Shown one piece after another: positions 9,396 to 21,025 of a stretch of 46,549 bases of DNA. Where the stretch lies: positions 1 through 46,549 of the forward strand of contig CANJJS010000033.1 of the NCBI GenBank assembly GCA_947474705.1, given 5' to 3'. The position numbers and the translations under genes are program-made. The stretch comes from Acetobacteraceae bacterium (GTDB lineage Bacteria; Pseudomonadota; Alphaproteobacteria; Acetobacterales; Acetobacteraceae). The first letter of the stretch is position 1; every line of letters starts with the position of its first letter. The notes below the pieces were generated by a model that was not told the origin of the DNA, searched no databases, and worked only from the letters and a program-made list of their open reading frames with translations.

Positions 9396-10277
9396 ATGGC
9401 CGCCGAATTTTTGTTCAGCCAGTTTTTAAGCGGGCTGACCACCGCGATCTTCCTGTTTCTGGTCGCCTCCGGACTGTCGCTCGTGTTCGGCGTCCTGCGG
9501 GTGCTGAACTTCGCGCACGGCACGTTCTACATGCTGGGGGCCTACCTGGCGTGGCAGACCATGGCCTGGCTGGCGCCAACGAAGGAAGGCTTCTGGCTGG
9601 CGGCGCTGGCCGCGGCCACGGGGATCGCGATCCTCGGTTTCGTGGTGGAACGGCTGATGTTCCGGCATTTATACGGGAAAGAGGAGCTGTATCAGCTTCT
9701 GTTCACCTACGCGCTGGTCCTGATTCTTGGCGACGCGGCGAAAATCCTGTGGGGCACAGGACAATTATCGGTGTCCCGTCCGCCGTCGGTCGAAGGCAGC
9801 CTGTCGGTCTTCGGCGCGTTGCTGCCCGGATATAACCTGTTCGTGATGGTTCTGGGCTTCGCGATCGCCATCGGCTTCTGGGTCATTCTGCAACGCACCA
9901 GCGCGGGCCGGATGATTCGGGCCGCGGCGATGGACCGCGAGATGCTGGGATCGCTCGGCGCCAATGTCGGCGTGCTCTATACTGGTGTGTTCGTGGTCAG
10001 TTCGTTCCTGGCGGGATTGTCCGGCGCGCTGGTCTCGCCGATCAAGGCGATCGTCCCCGGCATGGACGTGGAAATCATCGTCGAAGCCTTCATCGTCGTC
10101 GTCATCGGCGGGCTGGGTTCGTTCTGGGGCACTTTTCTGGGCGCGCTGATTTACGGCCAGGTGCTGTCCTTCGGCATTTTGATCTTCCCCCGCTTCTCGA
10201 TTTTTTCGGTGTTCGCGCTGATGGCCGTCATTCTGATCGTCCGGCCCTGGGGTCTGTTGGGGAGGCCGTTGAAATGA
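9396..10277 (+). CDS. Branched-chain amino acid-type ABC permease, LivH-like
   Basis: This integral membrane protein has 293 residues and about eight hydrophobic segments. It shows the LivH-type start GLTTAIFLFLVASGLSLVFG, the conserved VLNFAHGTFYMLGAYLAW and the loop RAAAMDREMLGSLGANVG, which contacts the ATPases. It forms the channel with the LivM-like protein. ATG 9396 follows GGAAAGG. Its end overlaps the next gene by 4 bp (ATGA), so the two are translationally coupled. Confidence 0.95.
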   Translation: MAAEFLFSQFLSGLTTAIFLFLVASGLSLVFGVLRVLNFAHGTFYMLGAYLAWQTMAWLAPTKEGFWLAALAAATGIAILGFVVERLMFRHLYGKEELYQLLFTYALVLILGDAAKILWGTGQLSVSRPPSVEGSLSVFGALLPGYNLFVMVLGFAIAIGFWVILQRTSAGRMIRAAAMDREMLGSLGANVGVLYTGVFVVSSFLAGLSGALVSPIKAIVPGMDVEIIVEAFIVVVIGGLGSFWGTFLGALIYGQVLSFGILIFPRFSIFSVFALMAVILIVRPWGLLGRPLK

Positions 10278-11251
10278 GCCGCCGTATTCCCTGGACCCTC
10301 GTCGTCCTTCTGCTGGCCCTGACCATCCCTTGGTTCGGGTCGCGCTATTACACGTTCCTCGCGACCCAGATCGCGATCCTGTCGCTGTTCGCCGTCAGCT
10401 ATAATCTGCTGCTGGGCACGACGGGGCTCGTGTCGTTCGGACACGCCGCCTATTTCGGTCTGGGCGCCTACGCGACCGGCCTGCTGATGAAAGAACTGAA
10501 TGTTCCGTTCCTGCTGGCGTTGCTGGCGGGCGGGTTGCTGCCCGCGGCCTTCGCCGGAGTGTTCGGGTATTTCTGCGTGCGGCTGACGAAAATCTACTTT
10601 TCCATGCTGACACTGGCCTTCGCGCAAATCGTCTGGGCCATCTGCTTTCAATGGAACGAGGTCACCGGCGGCGATCAGGGCATCTCCGCCATTCCCTACC
10701 CGGAACTCGGCTGGATCGGCGCGATCCCCGGTCTGGGCGGGTTTCGCACCGGCGACCATTTCTACTTCGCCTGCGTGGTGCTGGTCATTCTGTGCATCTG
10801 GGTACTGGGCCGGATCACCGACTCGCCGTTCGGACGGCTGCTGACCACGATCCGCGAGAATCCCGAACGGGCGTCTTTCATCGGTGTCGATGTCCGGCGC
10901 TACGAACTCGCGGCCTTCGCGATCGCGGGCGGGTTCGCCGGGGTCTCCGGCGCGCTGTTCGGAATTTTCAATCGCGGCGTCTTCGCCGATTTCATGTTCT
11001 GGCCGAAATCCGCCGAGGTGCTGATCATGACCATTCTGGGCGGCATGAACTACTTCTGGGGGCCAGTGGCCGGCACGATCATGATGGTGGTGCTGAACCA
11101 GCAAATCACGTCCTATACCGAATATTGGCCGCTGGTGCTGGGCACGATCCTGCTGGTGCTGCTGTTCGCCTTTCCGGGCGGCCTGATGGGCGCGCTGGAC
11201 GCCGGGGCCAAACGCCTGCGCGGACAAAAAACAGGAGGTGGCGATGCTTGA
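10274..11251 (+). CDS. Branched-chain amino acid-type ABC permease, LivM-like
   Basis: The protein has 325 residues and is strongly hydrophobic. LivM features include AVSYNLLLGTTGLVSFGHAA, YFGLGAYATGLL and the cytoplasmic coupling loop TTIRENPERASFIGVDVRRY. It pairs with the LivH-like permease in the inner membrane. Start and stop overlap the neighbouring genes on both sides, consistent with a tight five-gene operon. Its last codons carry the AGGAGG that serves the downstream ATPase gene. Confidence 0.95.
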   Translation: MSRRIPWTLVVLLLALTIPWFGSRYYTFLATQIAILSLFAVSYNLLLGTTGLVSFGHAAYFGLGAYATGLLMKELNVPFLLALLAGGLLPAAFAGVFGYFCVRLTKIYFSMLTLAFAQIVWAICFQWNEVTGGDQGISAIPYPELGWIGAIPGLGGFRTGDHFYFACVVLVILCIWVLGRITDSPFGRLLTTIRENPERASFIGVDVRRYELAAFAIAGGFAGVSGALFGIFNRGVFADFMFWPKSAEVLIMTILGGMNYFWGPVAGTIMMVVLNQQITSYTEYWPLVLGTILLVLLFAFPGGLMGALDAGAKRLRGQKTGGGDA

Positions 11252-11978
11252 TATCGACAACGTCACCAAGACATTCTCGGGCTTCACCGCTGTCTCCGGG
11301 GTCAGCCTGACCGTCGAGAAACAACAGATCGCGGCGGTGATCGGGCCGAACGGCGCCGGGAAATCGACGTTTTTTAACATGATCACGGGGCATCTGACGC
11401 CCGACTCCGGCGCCATCAGGCTGAACGGACGGGACATCACCGGCATCGCCCCGCATAAAATCTGCGGCGCCGGCATGGGCCGGTCCTTTCAGCGCACCAA
11501 TATCTTTCCGAAGTTGACCGTGTTCGACAATGTTCAGGCGGCCTACCTGGCCCATCGCGGCAAGGGCGGGAATTTCTGGAGCCCGGCGGAACGGTTTTAC
11601 CGGGACGAGACGGAGGCGTTGCTGCGTTCCATCGGGTTATGGGAGCAGCGGGAGTCGATTGGCGGCGTCATGTCCTATGGCGCGCAGAAGCAACTGGAAC
11701 TTGGCCTCGCGCTGGCATCCGACCCGGCGTTGCTGCTGCTGGACGAGCCCACCGCGGGCATGTCCGCGACCGAAACGCACGAGGCGATCCGGTTGCTGGA
11801 ACGCATCGCCGGCGAGCGCGAACTGACGTTGCTGTTCACCGAACACGACATGGAAGTCGTCTTCTCCATCGCGCAAAAAATCGCGGTTCTGCACCAGGGC
11901 CGGAAAATCGCCGAAGGCACGCCCGCCGAGGTCCGCGCCGACCCCGAGGTGCGCCGCATCTATCTGGGGCACCACTGA
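11244..11978 (+). CDS. ABC transporter ATP-binding protein, LivG-like
   Basis: The protein has 244 residues. Walker A is GPNGAGKST. The LivG-typical sequences GMGRSFQRTNIFPKLTVFDN and EAIRLLERIAGERELTLLFT (the latter just before the switch His of TEHDMEVV) are present. The signature motif is the divergent MSYGAQKQLELGLAL, where LSGGQ is replaced by MSYGA; this is normal for LivG. Walker B is LLLLDEPTAG. The ATG at 11244 is preferred over a GTG at 11238 because AGGAGG (11233-11238) lies 5 nt before the ATG. Confidence 0.95.
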   Translation: MLDIDNVTKTFSGFTAVSGVSLTVEKQQIAAVIGPNGAGKSTFFNMITGHLTPDSGAIRLNGRDITGIAPHKICGAGMGRSFQRTNIFPKLTVFDNVQAAYLAHRGKGGNFWSPAERFYRDETEALLRSIGLWEQRESIGGVMSYGAQKQLELGLALASDPALLLLDEPTAGMSATETHEAIRLLERIAGERELTLLFTEHDMEVVFSIAQKIAVLHQGRKIAEGTPAEVRADPEVRRIYLGHH

Positions 11979-12685
11979 TGGCGGCACTTCTGTCAATTGA
12001 GGCGATCCATACCGCGTACGGATTGTCCAAGGTGTTGTTCGGCATCACCGCCGACATCCATCAGGGCGAATGCGTCTGCCTGCTGGGCCGCAACGGCGTT
12101 GGAAAATCGACGACGATGCGCTCGATCATGGGGCTCACGGTCCCCAGCCAAGGCAAGATCGTCTGGAAGGGCGAGGACATCACCGGCTGGGCTCCGCACC
12201 GGATCGCGCGCGCGGGGATCGGGTTCGTGCCGGAGGATCGGCGGGTCTTCGCGGAATTGTCGGTCTGGGAAAACCTCGATATCGCCGCCCGCGCCGCGCG
12301 CAGGCCCGGCCCCTGGACCATCGAGGCGTTGTTCGATCTGTTTCCGCAACTGGCGGCGATCCAGAGCCGCATGGGCGGGTTTCTATCCGGTGGCGAGCAG
12401 CAAATGCTGACCATCGCGCGCACCCTGATGACCAATCCGGATCTTTTGCTTCTCGACGAACCGTCCGAGGGCCTGGCGCCTCTGGTCGTCGATATGCTGC
12501 TGGAAAAGATCGGGGATCTCAAAAAAGGCGGTCTTACCATTCTGTTGGCGGAGCAGGGCCTGGCGTTTTCCCTGGCGCTGGCCGACCGGGTCTATGTGCT
12601 GGAGAAAGGCGAGGTCCGGTATACGGGACCGTCGAGCGCGTTGCGGGACGACAAGGACCTGGCGGATCGTTTGCTGGCCTTGTGA
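11978..12685 (+). CDS. ABC transporter ATP-binding protein, LivF-like
   Basis: The protein has 235 residues. Walker A is GRNGVGKST, the signature is LSGGEQQMLTIART and Walker B is LLLLDEPSEGLAP. ENLDIAAR and IGFVPEDRRVFAELSVWEN are typical of LivF. Its ATG overlaps the livG-like stop (TGATG). With the preceding four genes it completes an importer of HAAT type: binding protein, two permeases and two ATPases. Confidence 0.95.
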   Translation: MAALLSIEAIHTAYGLSKVLFGITADIHQGECVCLLGRNGVGKSTTMRSIMGLTVPSQGKIVWKGEDITGWAPHRIARAGIGFVPEDRRVFAELSVWENLDIAARAARRPGPWTIEALFDLFPQLAAIQSRMGGFLSGGEQQMLTIARTLMTNPDLLLLDEPSEGLAPLVVDMLLEKIGDLKKGGLTILLAEQGLAFSLALADRVYVLEKGEVRYTGPSSALRDDKDLADRLLAL

Positions 12686-12766
12686 GGCCGGGCCTCGGTC
12701 CAGCATGGTTCGTTTCGCGGCGGCTGGGGTTCGGACAGCCGCGCCGGAAATGGGAGACTGTCTGAC

Positions 12767-15060
<2,294 letters not shown>

Positions 15061-15215
15061 GACAGGCGGCTTTCGCGACGACATAACCGCTTTCGGCCCC
15101 CGGCGGAAACGAGTAGAGGGGCCGCCCATTGGGGTCCGCATGGTGCGGGCTCTTTCAAGGCCGCGCGGCCGCCGCCGCGGGCCGTCGGAACGTTAAGGAC
15201 GGGGAATTCAGGGTC

Positions 15216-16646
15216 ATGGTGAAAAAGCCAACGGAAAGCTCGGGCGTGAGCAAAGTCCTGGAGATGATGAAAGAGAACTCCGTGGAATACGTGGACCTGC
15301 GGTTCACCGATCCCCGCGGCAAGTGGCAGCACACGGCGCAGCACGTCTCCACCATGGACGAAGACGCGTTCCGCGACGGCATCATGTTCGACGGTTCCTC
15401 GATCGCCGGCTGGAAGGCGATCAACGAGTCCGACATGATCCTGATGCCGGACCCCGACAGCGCGGTCATGGACCCTTTCGCGGCCAAGCCGAGCATGATC
15501 ATCTTCTGCGACATCGTCGAACCCTCGACCGGTCAGGGCTATAGCCGCGACCCGCGTAGCACGGCGAAGAAGGCCGAAGCCTATGTGAAAAGCTCGGGCA
15601 TCGGCGACGCGGTCTATATGGGCCCGGAAGCCGAGTTCTTCATTTTCGACAGCGTCAAGTTCGGCACGGGCGGCAACTACGGCACGTACCAGCTCGACAG
15701 CCAGGAAGGCCCGCAGTCTTCGCTGAAGGACTATCCGGAAGGCAACATGGGGCACCGTCCGTCGGTCAAGGGCGGCTACTTCCCGGTTCCCCCGGTGGAC
15801 GCCGACAGCGATCTGCGCGCGGAAATGCTCTCGGTCATGGGCGAAATGGGCCTGGCGATCGAAAAGCACCATCACGAGGTCGCGCAGAGCCAGCACGAAC
15901 TCGGCACCAAGTTCGGGCCGCTGACGCGGCAGGCCGACCACATGCAGATCTATAAATACTGCGTGCACAACGTCGCCCACAGCTATGGCAAGACCGCCAC
16001 GTTCATGCCGAAGCCGATCTATGGCGACAATGGCTCGGGCATGCATGTGCATCAGTCCATCTGGAAGAACGGCAAGCCATTGTTCGCGGGGAACGGGTAT
16101 GCCGATCTGTCGGAAACCTGCCTGTATTACATTGGCGGCATCATCAAGCACGCCAAGGCGCTGAACGCGTTCACCAACCCCTCGACCAATTCGTACAAGC
16201 GGTTGATCCCGGGTTTCGAGGCGCCGGTGTTGCTGGCTTACTCGGCGCGTAACCGCTCGGCGTCCTGCCGTATCCCGTACGCGACCAACCCGAAGGCGAA
16301 GCGCGTCGAGGTGCGGTTCCCGGATCCGACCGCCAATCCGTATCTCGCGTTCTCCGCGATGCTCATGGCGGGCCTGGATGGGATCAAGAACAAGATCCAC
16401 CCTGGCGACCCGATGGACAAGGATCTGTACGATCTGCCTCCGGAAGAGCTGAAAGGCATCCCGACGGTGTGCGGTTCCCTGCGCGAGGCTCTGGGCGCGT
16501 TGCAGGCCGACCACGAGTTCCTGCTGGCCGGCGACGTGTTCAGCATGGACCAGATCGAAAGCTATATCGAACTGAAGTGGTCGGAAGTGTATCGCTTCGA
16601 ACACACGCCGCACCCGGTTGAGTTCGAGATGTACTACTCCGTCTGA
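15216..16646 (+). CDS. glnA: Glutamine synthetase, type I
   Basis: The protein has 476 residues, the size of the dodecameric GS-I enzymes that join glutamate and ammonia using ATP. Visible signatures are [18 protein letters not shown], the ATP-binding [36 protein letters not shown] and the adenylylation site DLYDLPPEE (Y405), so this is the regulated GSI-beta form. The frame opens earlier, but ATG 15216 gives the family N-terminus. The 155 bp before it contain CCGCA-TGG-TGCGG and other GC-rich stems, which could set the glnB/glnA ratio by processing. I see no second sigma-54 site there. Confidence 0.98.
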   Translation: MVKKPTESSGVSKVLEMMKENSVEYVDLRFTDPRGKWQHTAQHVSTMDEDAFRDGIMFDGSSIAGWKAINESDMILMPDPDSAVMDPFAAKPSMIIFCDIVEPSTGQGYSRDPRSTAKKAEAYVKSSGIGDAVYMGPEAEFFIFDSVKFGTGGNYGTYQLDSQEGPQSSLKDYPEGNMGHRPSVKGGYFPVPPVDADSDLRAEMLSVMGEMGLAIEKHHHEVAQSQHELGTKFGPLTRQADHMQIYKYCVHNVAHSYGKTATFMPKPIYGDNGSGMHVHQSIWKNGKPLFAGNGYADLSETCLYYIGGIIKHAKALNAFTNPSTNSYKRLIPGFEAPVLLAYSARNRSASCRIPYATNPKAKRVEVRFPDPTANPYLAFSAMLMAGLDGIKNKIHPGDPMDKDLYDLPPEELKGIPTVCGSLREALGALQADHEFLLAGDVFSMDQIESYIELKWSEVYRFEHTPHPVEFEMYYSV

Positions 16647-16667
16647 TCGGCGTTTTTTTTCGAAATG

Positions 16668-16701
16668 CCCCGCCATTTCCCTTGGGGATGGCGGGGTTTT
16701 T
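16668..16701 (+). terminator. Rho-independent terminator of glnB-glnA
   Basis: A 9 bp perfect stem (CCCCGCCAT / ATGGCGGGG) with an 11 nt loop is followed directly by TTTTT, 21 nt after the glnA stop. A run of eight T lies between the stop and the stem. Confidence 0.9.
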
Positions 16702-16775
16702 CATGCCCGCGCGGGTTTGCGGGACGGGCCAAATCGTGGTGGACTCGGGGCGCGACTTAGGAAAGACACGACGCC

Positions 16776-18404
16776 ATGCCAGATGCCCTCGAACGCGCCT
16801 CTTCCGTGCTCACTCTCGACGCCATCGTCGTCGGCGGCGGATTGGGCGGCCTCTACGCGCTGCACCGGCTGCGAAAACTCGGGCTGACGGCGCGCGCGTT
16901 CGAGGCGGGGTCCGGCGTCGGCGGCACCTGGTTCTGGAACCGGTATCCCGGCGCGCGCTGCGATGTGGAGAGCCTGGAATACTCCTATGCCTTCGACGAC
17001 GATCTGCAACAGGAATGGCACTGGCCGGAACGCTACGGCAACCAGCCGGAAATTCTCCGATACATCGAACATGTCGCGGATCGGTTCGATCTGCGCCGGG
17101 ACGTGATCCTGAACACACGCGTTGTCTCGGCGCAATTCGACCAGGCCGCGAATCTTTGGACCGTGCGGACCGACACTGGCGTTGTCGCGCGGGCGCCGTT
17201 TTGCATCATGGCGACGGGCAATTTGTCCACGCCGCGGGTGCCGGATTTCAAGGGCATCGAGAATTTCAAGGGGAAGTGGTATCACACCGGCCTCTGGCCG
17301 CATGAGGGTGTCGATTTTTCCGGCCTGCGCGTGGGCATCGTCGGCACTGGTTCGTCCGGCGTGCAATCGATCCCGCTGATCGCGAAACAGGCCAAACATC
17401 TGCACGTGTTCCAGCGCACCGCGAATTTCTCCCTGCCCGCGCGCAACGCGCCGATGGACCCAGAGATAGAGCAGCGCCACAAATCGGAATATTCGGAGCG
17501 ACGTCTTGCCGCCTTCGACACGCCGTTCGGTATCGCGGGCTTCCCGCCGCCGACGAAATCGGCGCTGGAGGTGTCCGAGGAAGAGCGCAACGCGAAATAC
17601 GAGTCGAAATGGGCCGAAGGCGGCAGCATCAGTTTTCTGTATTCCTACACCGATCTTCTGCTGAACAAGGACGCCAACGACACCGCGTCGGAGTTTGTCC
17701 GGAACAAAATCCGCGCGATCGTGCGCGACCAGAGGGCGGCTGAACTGCTGGCACCCAAAGATCATCCGATCGGCACGAAGCGGCTTTGCCTGGATACGAA
17801 TTATTACGAGACTTATAACCGCGACAACGTGACGCTGGTCGATGCGAGAAGCGCGCCAATCGAGGAAATCACCGCGGCGGGCATCAGAACCTCGGAGGCC
17901 GAGTTCGAATTCGACGCGATCGTGTTCGCGACGGGGTTCGACGCGATGACGGGCGCGTTGAAAGAGATCGACATCCGGGTGGGCAACGGACCGGCTCTGG
18001 CGGAAAAATGGGACGGCGGGCCGACGACTTATCTCGGGCTGATGGTCGCGGGCTTTCCGAATATGTTCATTATCACCGGGCCCGGCAGTCCCTCGGTGAA
18101 GACGCAGATGATTGTCGCCATCGAGCAGCATATGGACTGGATCGGCGATTGTATCTCGGCGTTGAAGGCGCGGGGCATGCGCCGGATCGAACCAAGCGCG
18201 GACGCCGAGCGCGATTGGGTCCGGCATGTGAACGAGGTCGCGGACAGCACGCTCTATCCGCTGGCGAATTCCTGGTATGTCGGCGCGAACATTCCGGGCA
18301 AGCCGCGGGTGTTCATGCCGTATGTCGGGGGTTTCGCGGGGTACAAGCGGAAATGCGACGCGGTCGCGGCGAACGATTACGAAGGTTTCGCGATGTCGCG
18401 GTGA
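16776..18404 (+). CDS. Flavin-binding monooxygenase, Baeyer-Villiger type
   Basis: The protein has 542 residues, the length of class B Baeyer-Villiger monooxygenases such as cyclohexanone monooxygenase. The FAD Rossmann motif is VVGGGLGGLYALHRL and the NADPH Rossmann motif is VGIVGTGSSGVQSIP. Between them lies the BVMO fingerprint FKGKWYHTGLWP (FxGxxxHxxxWP). GTWFWNRYPGARCDVES is also typical of the group. It would insert oxygen next to a ketone to give an ester or lactone, using NADPH and O2. It is transcribed alone behind the glnA terminator and converges on the SDR gene. The substrate is unknown. Confidence 0.93.
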   Translation: MPDALERASSVLTLDAIVVGGGLGGLYALHRLRKLGLTARAFEAGSGVGGTWFWNRYPGARCDVESLEYSYAFDDDLQQEWHWPERYGNQPEILRYIEHVADRFDLRRDVILNTRVVSAQFDQAANLWTVRTDTGVVARAPFCIMATGNLSTPRVPDFKGIENFKGKWYHTGLWPHEGVDFSGLRVGIVGTGSSGVQSIPLIAKQAKHLHVFQRTANFSLPARNAPMDPEIEQRHKSEYSERRLAAFDTPFGIAGFPPPTKSALEVSEEERNAKYESKWAEGGSISFLYSYTDLLLNKDANDTASEFVRNKIRAIVRDQRAAELLAPKDHPIGTKRLCLDTNYYETYNRDNVTLVDARSAPIEEITAAGIRTSEAEFEFDAIVFATGFDAMTGALKEIDIRVGNGPALAEKWDGGPTTYLGLMVAGFPNMFIITGPGSPSVKTQMIVAIEQHMDWIGDCISALKARGMRRIEPSADAERDWVRHVNEVADSTLYPLANSWYVGANIPGKPRVFMPYVGGFAGYKRKCDAVAANDYEGFAMSR

Positions 18405-18450
18405 CCGGTGCGGTCTCCCCGGCGGCATCGCCGGGGAGACCGCACCGGTC
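18403..18450. repeat. Perfect 22 bp inverted repeat between convergent genes
   Basis: Two perfectly complementary 22 bp arms (18403-18424 and 18429-18450) flank a GCAT loop. The repeat touches the stop codons of both convergent genes: the monooxygenase TGA at 18402-18404 and the SDR TGA at 18449-18451. It has no T-tract on either side. It probably terminates or insulates transcription in both directions, or is a REP-like element. Confidence 0.85.
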
Positions 18451-19210
18451 AGAGGGTCAGACCGCCATCGACCGTGATCGTCTGTCCCGTCACCATGGCG
18501 GCGCCGAAGCCGAGGAAAAGGATGACTTCGGCCAGGTCTTCGGGCTGGCAGCGGCGTTTCAGCAGCGCGCGTTCGATGGATTGCTGACGTTCCTGGTTGG
18601 TCCATTCCACCATCCAAGAACTATCGACGGCGCCCGGCGCGATGGCGTTGACGCGCACGTTGGGGCCAAGCGCGCGAGCGAGGTTCTGGGTCAGGCTGAC
18701 GACACCGGCTTTCGTGGCGCTGTAGGCGAGGCTGCTGCCCGCGCGGCCCAAACCGGCGATCGAAGCGGTGTTAACGATGGCGCCGTGCGCCTCGGTCAAC
18801 GCGGGCGCGGCGGCCTTGGCGCAACGAAACACGCCGAGGAGGTTGACCTGCAACAACAGGTCCCACAATTCCTCGGTGATCAGGTCCAGTTCCGGCGGGT
18901 TGATTTTTCGGCTCGTTCCGGGCGTGCCCGCGTTGTTCACCAACAAATCGAGGCGGCCGAGATCGGCGACGGCTTTAAGCACCATGTCACTGGCGCCGTT
19001 GGCGTCGGACACACTGCCCGGTGCCATGATGGCCTTGCCGCCGGCGTCGATGAGTTTGTTGACGGCTTCGGGGCCTCTTGGGTCGTCTTCCAGGAAGTTG
19101 ATGGCGACGGTGGCGCCGAATTTCGCCAGCATGCGCGCGGTGGCGAAGCCGATGCCGGAGGCGCCGCCGGTCACCAGCGCGGTTTTGCCGGTCAGGTCGT
19201 AGCTTATCAT
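18449..19210 (-). CDS. SDR family NAD(P)-dependent oxidoreductase
   Basis: The protein has 253 residues, a classical SDR. The cofactor motif is TGGASGIG, followed by LVNNAGTPG (NNAG), the catalytic Ser in VNTASIAG, and YSATK (YxxxK). The C-terminus ends with GQTITVDGGLTL, typical of the FabG-like group. The residue after the first beta strands (INFLEDD) suggests NAD preference only weakly. It is the last gene of the minus-strand operon, 34 bp after the ThDP enzyme gene. AAGGAG precedes ATG 19210. It probably oxidises or reduces a hydroxy/keto intermediate of the same pathway. Confidence 0.93.
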   Translation of the reverse strand: MISYDLTGKTALVTGGASGIGFATARMLAKFGATVAINFLEDDPRGPEAVNKLIDAGGKAIMAPGSVSDANGASDMVLKAVADLGRLDLLVNNAGTPGTSRKINPPELDLITEELWDLLLQVNLLGVFRCAKAAAPALTEAHGAIVNTASIAGLGRAGSSLAYSATKAGVVSLTQNLARALGPNVRVNAIAPGAVDSSWMVEWTNQERQQSIERALLKRRCQPEDLAEVILFLGFGAAMVTGQTITVDGGLTL

Positions 19211-19244
19211 GAGAACTCCTTATGCGTGCGGAGATTGGGTGTCG

Positions 19245-20936
19245 TCACGCGCCCGGCGGCAGCCAGGGTTCCGGCGCGCGGCAATCGATGTCGGTGGCGA
19301 CATCGACGATCACGGTTTCGTCGGACGCCATCGCCTCTTTCAATGCGGGCCCGAGTTGCGATGGGTCTTCGACGCGGATACCTCGAAGGCCGAAGACTTT
19401 CGCGACGTCGGCGAAATTCGTCGGTCCGAAGCGCACGAGTTCCCGCACGTCGCCGGGTTTGTTGCCCTGCTGGCGCTGGATATTCGGCCAGCCCTGGCCG
19501 AAGCCGGAGTTGTTGTTGACGATCAGCGTGATCGCGATGCCGCGGCGCTTCGCGGTTTCGAGTTCGGTCAAATGGTAATAGATCGCGCCGTCGCCGGTCC
19601 AGCACACGACCTTTCGATTCGGCGCGGCGCATTTCGCGCCCAAGGCCGCGGGGAAGGACCAGCCAAGGGAACCGGCTGCGCGGAGATAGGTCTGGCCCTC
19701 GCCATTCATTTCGGCGAGCGTACTCGTCCAGATGCTGGAATATCCGGTGTCCGCGACCAGAATCCCGTCATGCGGCAGGGTCCGGTTAATTTCCTCGCAG
19801 ATACGATCCGGCCAGATCGGCACGGAGCCGTTGGCGAGGAAGGGCGCGCGTTCCCGGCGCCAGTCGGCCATGACGCCGGCGGCCCAATCGCCGAAGGCCA
19901 TGTCGCGGGCGCCTTTGCCCACGGCTTCCACCAGTTTCGCCAGTGTGACTTTGGGGTCGCCCATCAGGCCAAGCGTGTTGGGGTAGGAACGGCCGAGTTC
20001 CCGCGGATCGATGTCGATTTGCACACAGGGCGTGTCGATCGCCGGAATGCGCCAGGTGTGGGTGACCTGGTCGCCGGTGTGGCAGCCAACGAACAGCACC
20101 AGTTCCGCCGTGTGGACGATTTTGTTGGTGGGTGGCGCGGCGTAGTTACCGGCGCAACCAACCGACAAACGATGCCGGGTCGGCACGATGCCGCGGCCGC
20201 CAAGGGAGGTGGCGATGGGCGCGCCCAGCGCCTCGGCGAGGGCGAGGAGTTCTTTGCCGGCCTGGGATTGCAGGGCACCGGTGCCAGCGACGATGGCGAC
20301 TTTCTTGGCTGCGCGCAGCGCGGCGGCGGCGCGGGCGATGTCGTCGTCCGGCGGACAGGGCCGATGCGGTGGCATTTTCATCTGGAAGACTGGCTCGGCA
20401 ACCGGTGCTTCGGCGACCATGCCGGATTCAATGACCTCGGCCTGGAGGCCGTTCATGTCGATATGCGCGGGTCCGGGCGCGCCGGTCATGGAGACTCGCC
20501 AGGCCTGGCGCATGATGCGCGGGAAATCCGCCGCGCTTTCGGCGAAAGCCGAAAATTTTGTGACCGAGGAGAACATCGGCTGATGCGGAATCTCCTGGTA
20601 GGCGTTGCGATCCTGCATAAATGGCTGTTTGCGGCCGGTGAAGGCGATGACCGGTGTATTGGCGAGGTAGGCGTCCTGGAGGCCGGAGGCGAGGTTCGCG
20701 GCACCCACGGATTGCGCGAAGCAGACGGCGGGTTTGCCGGCGATGCGGGCGTAGCCGTCGGCCATGTAGGCAACGGCTTTTTCGCTGTGACCGAGCACGC
20801 GCTCGACGCCGAGGGTGCCGAGTTCGATCAGGGTGCGCCGGAGAACGGCGTCGATGAAGAAGACGTGGGTTGTGCCGTTGGCGGCGAGGCTGCGGGCGAA
20901 GAACTCCGCGCCCGTGATGGGTTCGGCGGCGGCCAT
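19245..20936 (-). CDS. Thiamine diphosphate-dependent enzyme, acetolactate synthase-like
   Basis: The protein has 563 residues with the three-domain layout of the acetohydroxyacid synthase/decarboxylase superfamily. The catalytic Glu is in VLGHSEKAVAYMADGYAR. The ThDP-Mg motif begins WTGDGAIYYHLTELETA and ends LIVNNNSGFGQGW. The central domain (LVEAVGKG and flanks) lacks clear FAD-specific signs. No regulatory-subunit gene (ilvN/ilvH) is nearby and ilvA is 11 kb away, so this is probably a catabolic lyase or decarboxylase rather than biosynthetic AHAS. The linkage with acyl-CoA genes supports that. GGAGG lies 8 nt before ATG 20936. Confidence 0.9.
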   Translation of the reverse strand: MAAAEPITGAEFFARSLAANGTTHVFFIDAVLRRTLIELGTLGVERVLGHSEKAVAYMADGYARIAGKPAVCFAQSVGAANLASGLQDAYLANTPVIAFTGRKQPFMQDRNAYQEIPHQPMFSSVTKFSAFAESAADFPRIMRQAWRVSMTGAPGPAHIDMNGLQAEVIESGMVAEAPVAEPVFQMKMPPHRPCPPDDDIARAAAALRAAKKVAIVAGTGALQSQAGKELLALAEALGAPIATSLGGRGIVPTRHRLSVGCAGNYAAPPTNKIVHTAELVLFVGCHTGDQVTHTWRIPAIDTPCVQIDIDPRELGRSYPNTLGLMGDPKVTLAKLVEAVGKGARDMAFGDWAAGVMADWRRERAPFLANGSVPIWPDRICEEINRTLPHDGILVADTGYSSIWTSTLAEMNGEGQTYLRAAGSLGWSFPAALGAKCAAPNRKVVCWTGDGAIYYHLTELETAKRRGIAITLIVNNNSGFGQGWPNIQRQQGNKPGDVRELVRFGPTNFADVAKVFGLRGIRVEDPSQLGPALKEAMASDETVIVDVATDIDCRAPEPWLPPGA

Positions 20937-20997
20937 GAGTGTTTCCTCCGGTTGGTTCCTGGCAGATTAGGGCCGGGCGTGTGCCAGTGGAAGCGTT

Positions 20998-21010
20998 GGG
21001 GCAGCGCCCC
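20998..21010. repeat. Short palindromic module related to the 33083-33343 element
   Basis: GTTGGGGC-AGC-GCCCCGGTG lies in the 89 bp gap between the crotonase and ThDP genes. It shares the pattern GTTGGGGC-N3-GCCCC with the left end of the repeat cluster before cysD (GTTGGGGC-TCT-GCCCC, 33081-33095), so it is probably a solo copy of one arm. Confidence 0.45.
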
Positions 21011-21025
21011 GGTGCTTCGACCAGG

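Noticed and set aside
16701-18617. Open frame of 638 codons on the minus strand
   Set aside because: Antisense shadow of the Baeyer-Villiger monooxygenase, running through the inverted repeat.
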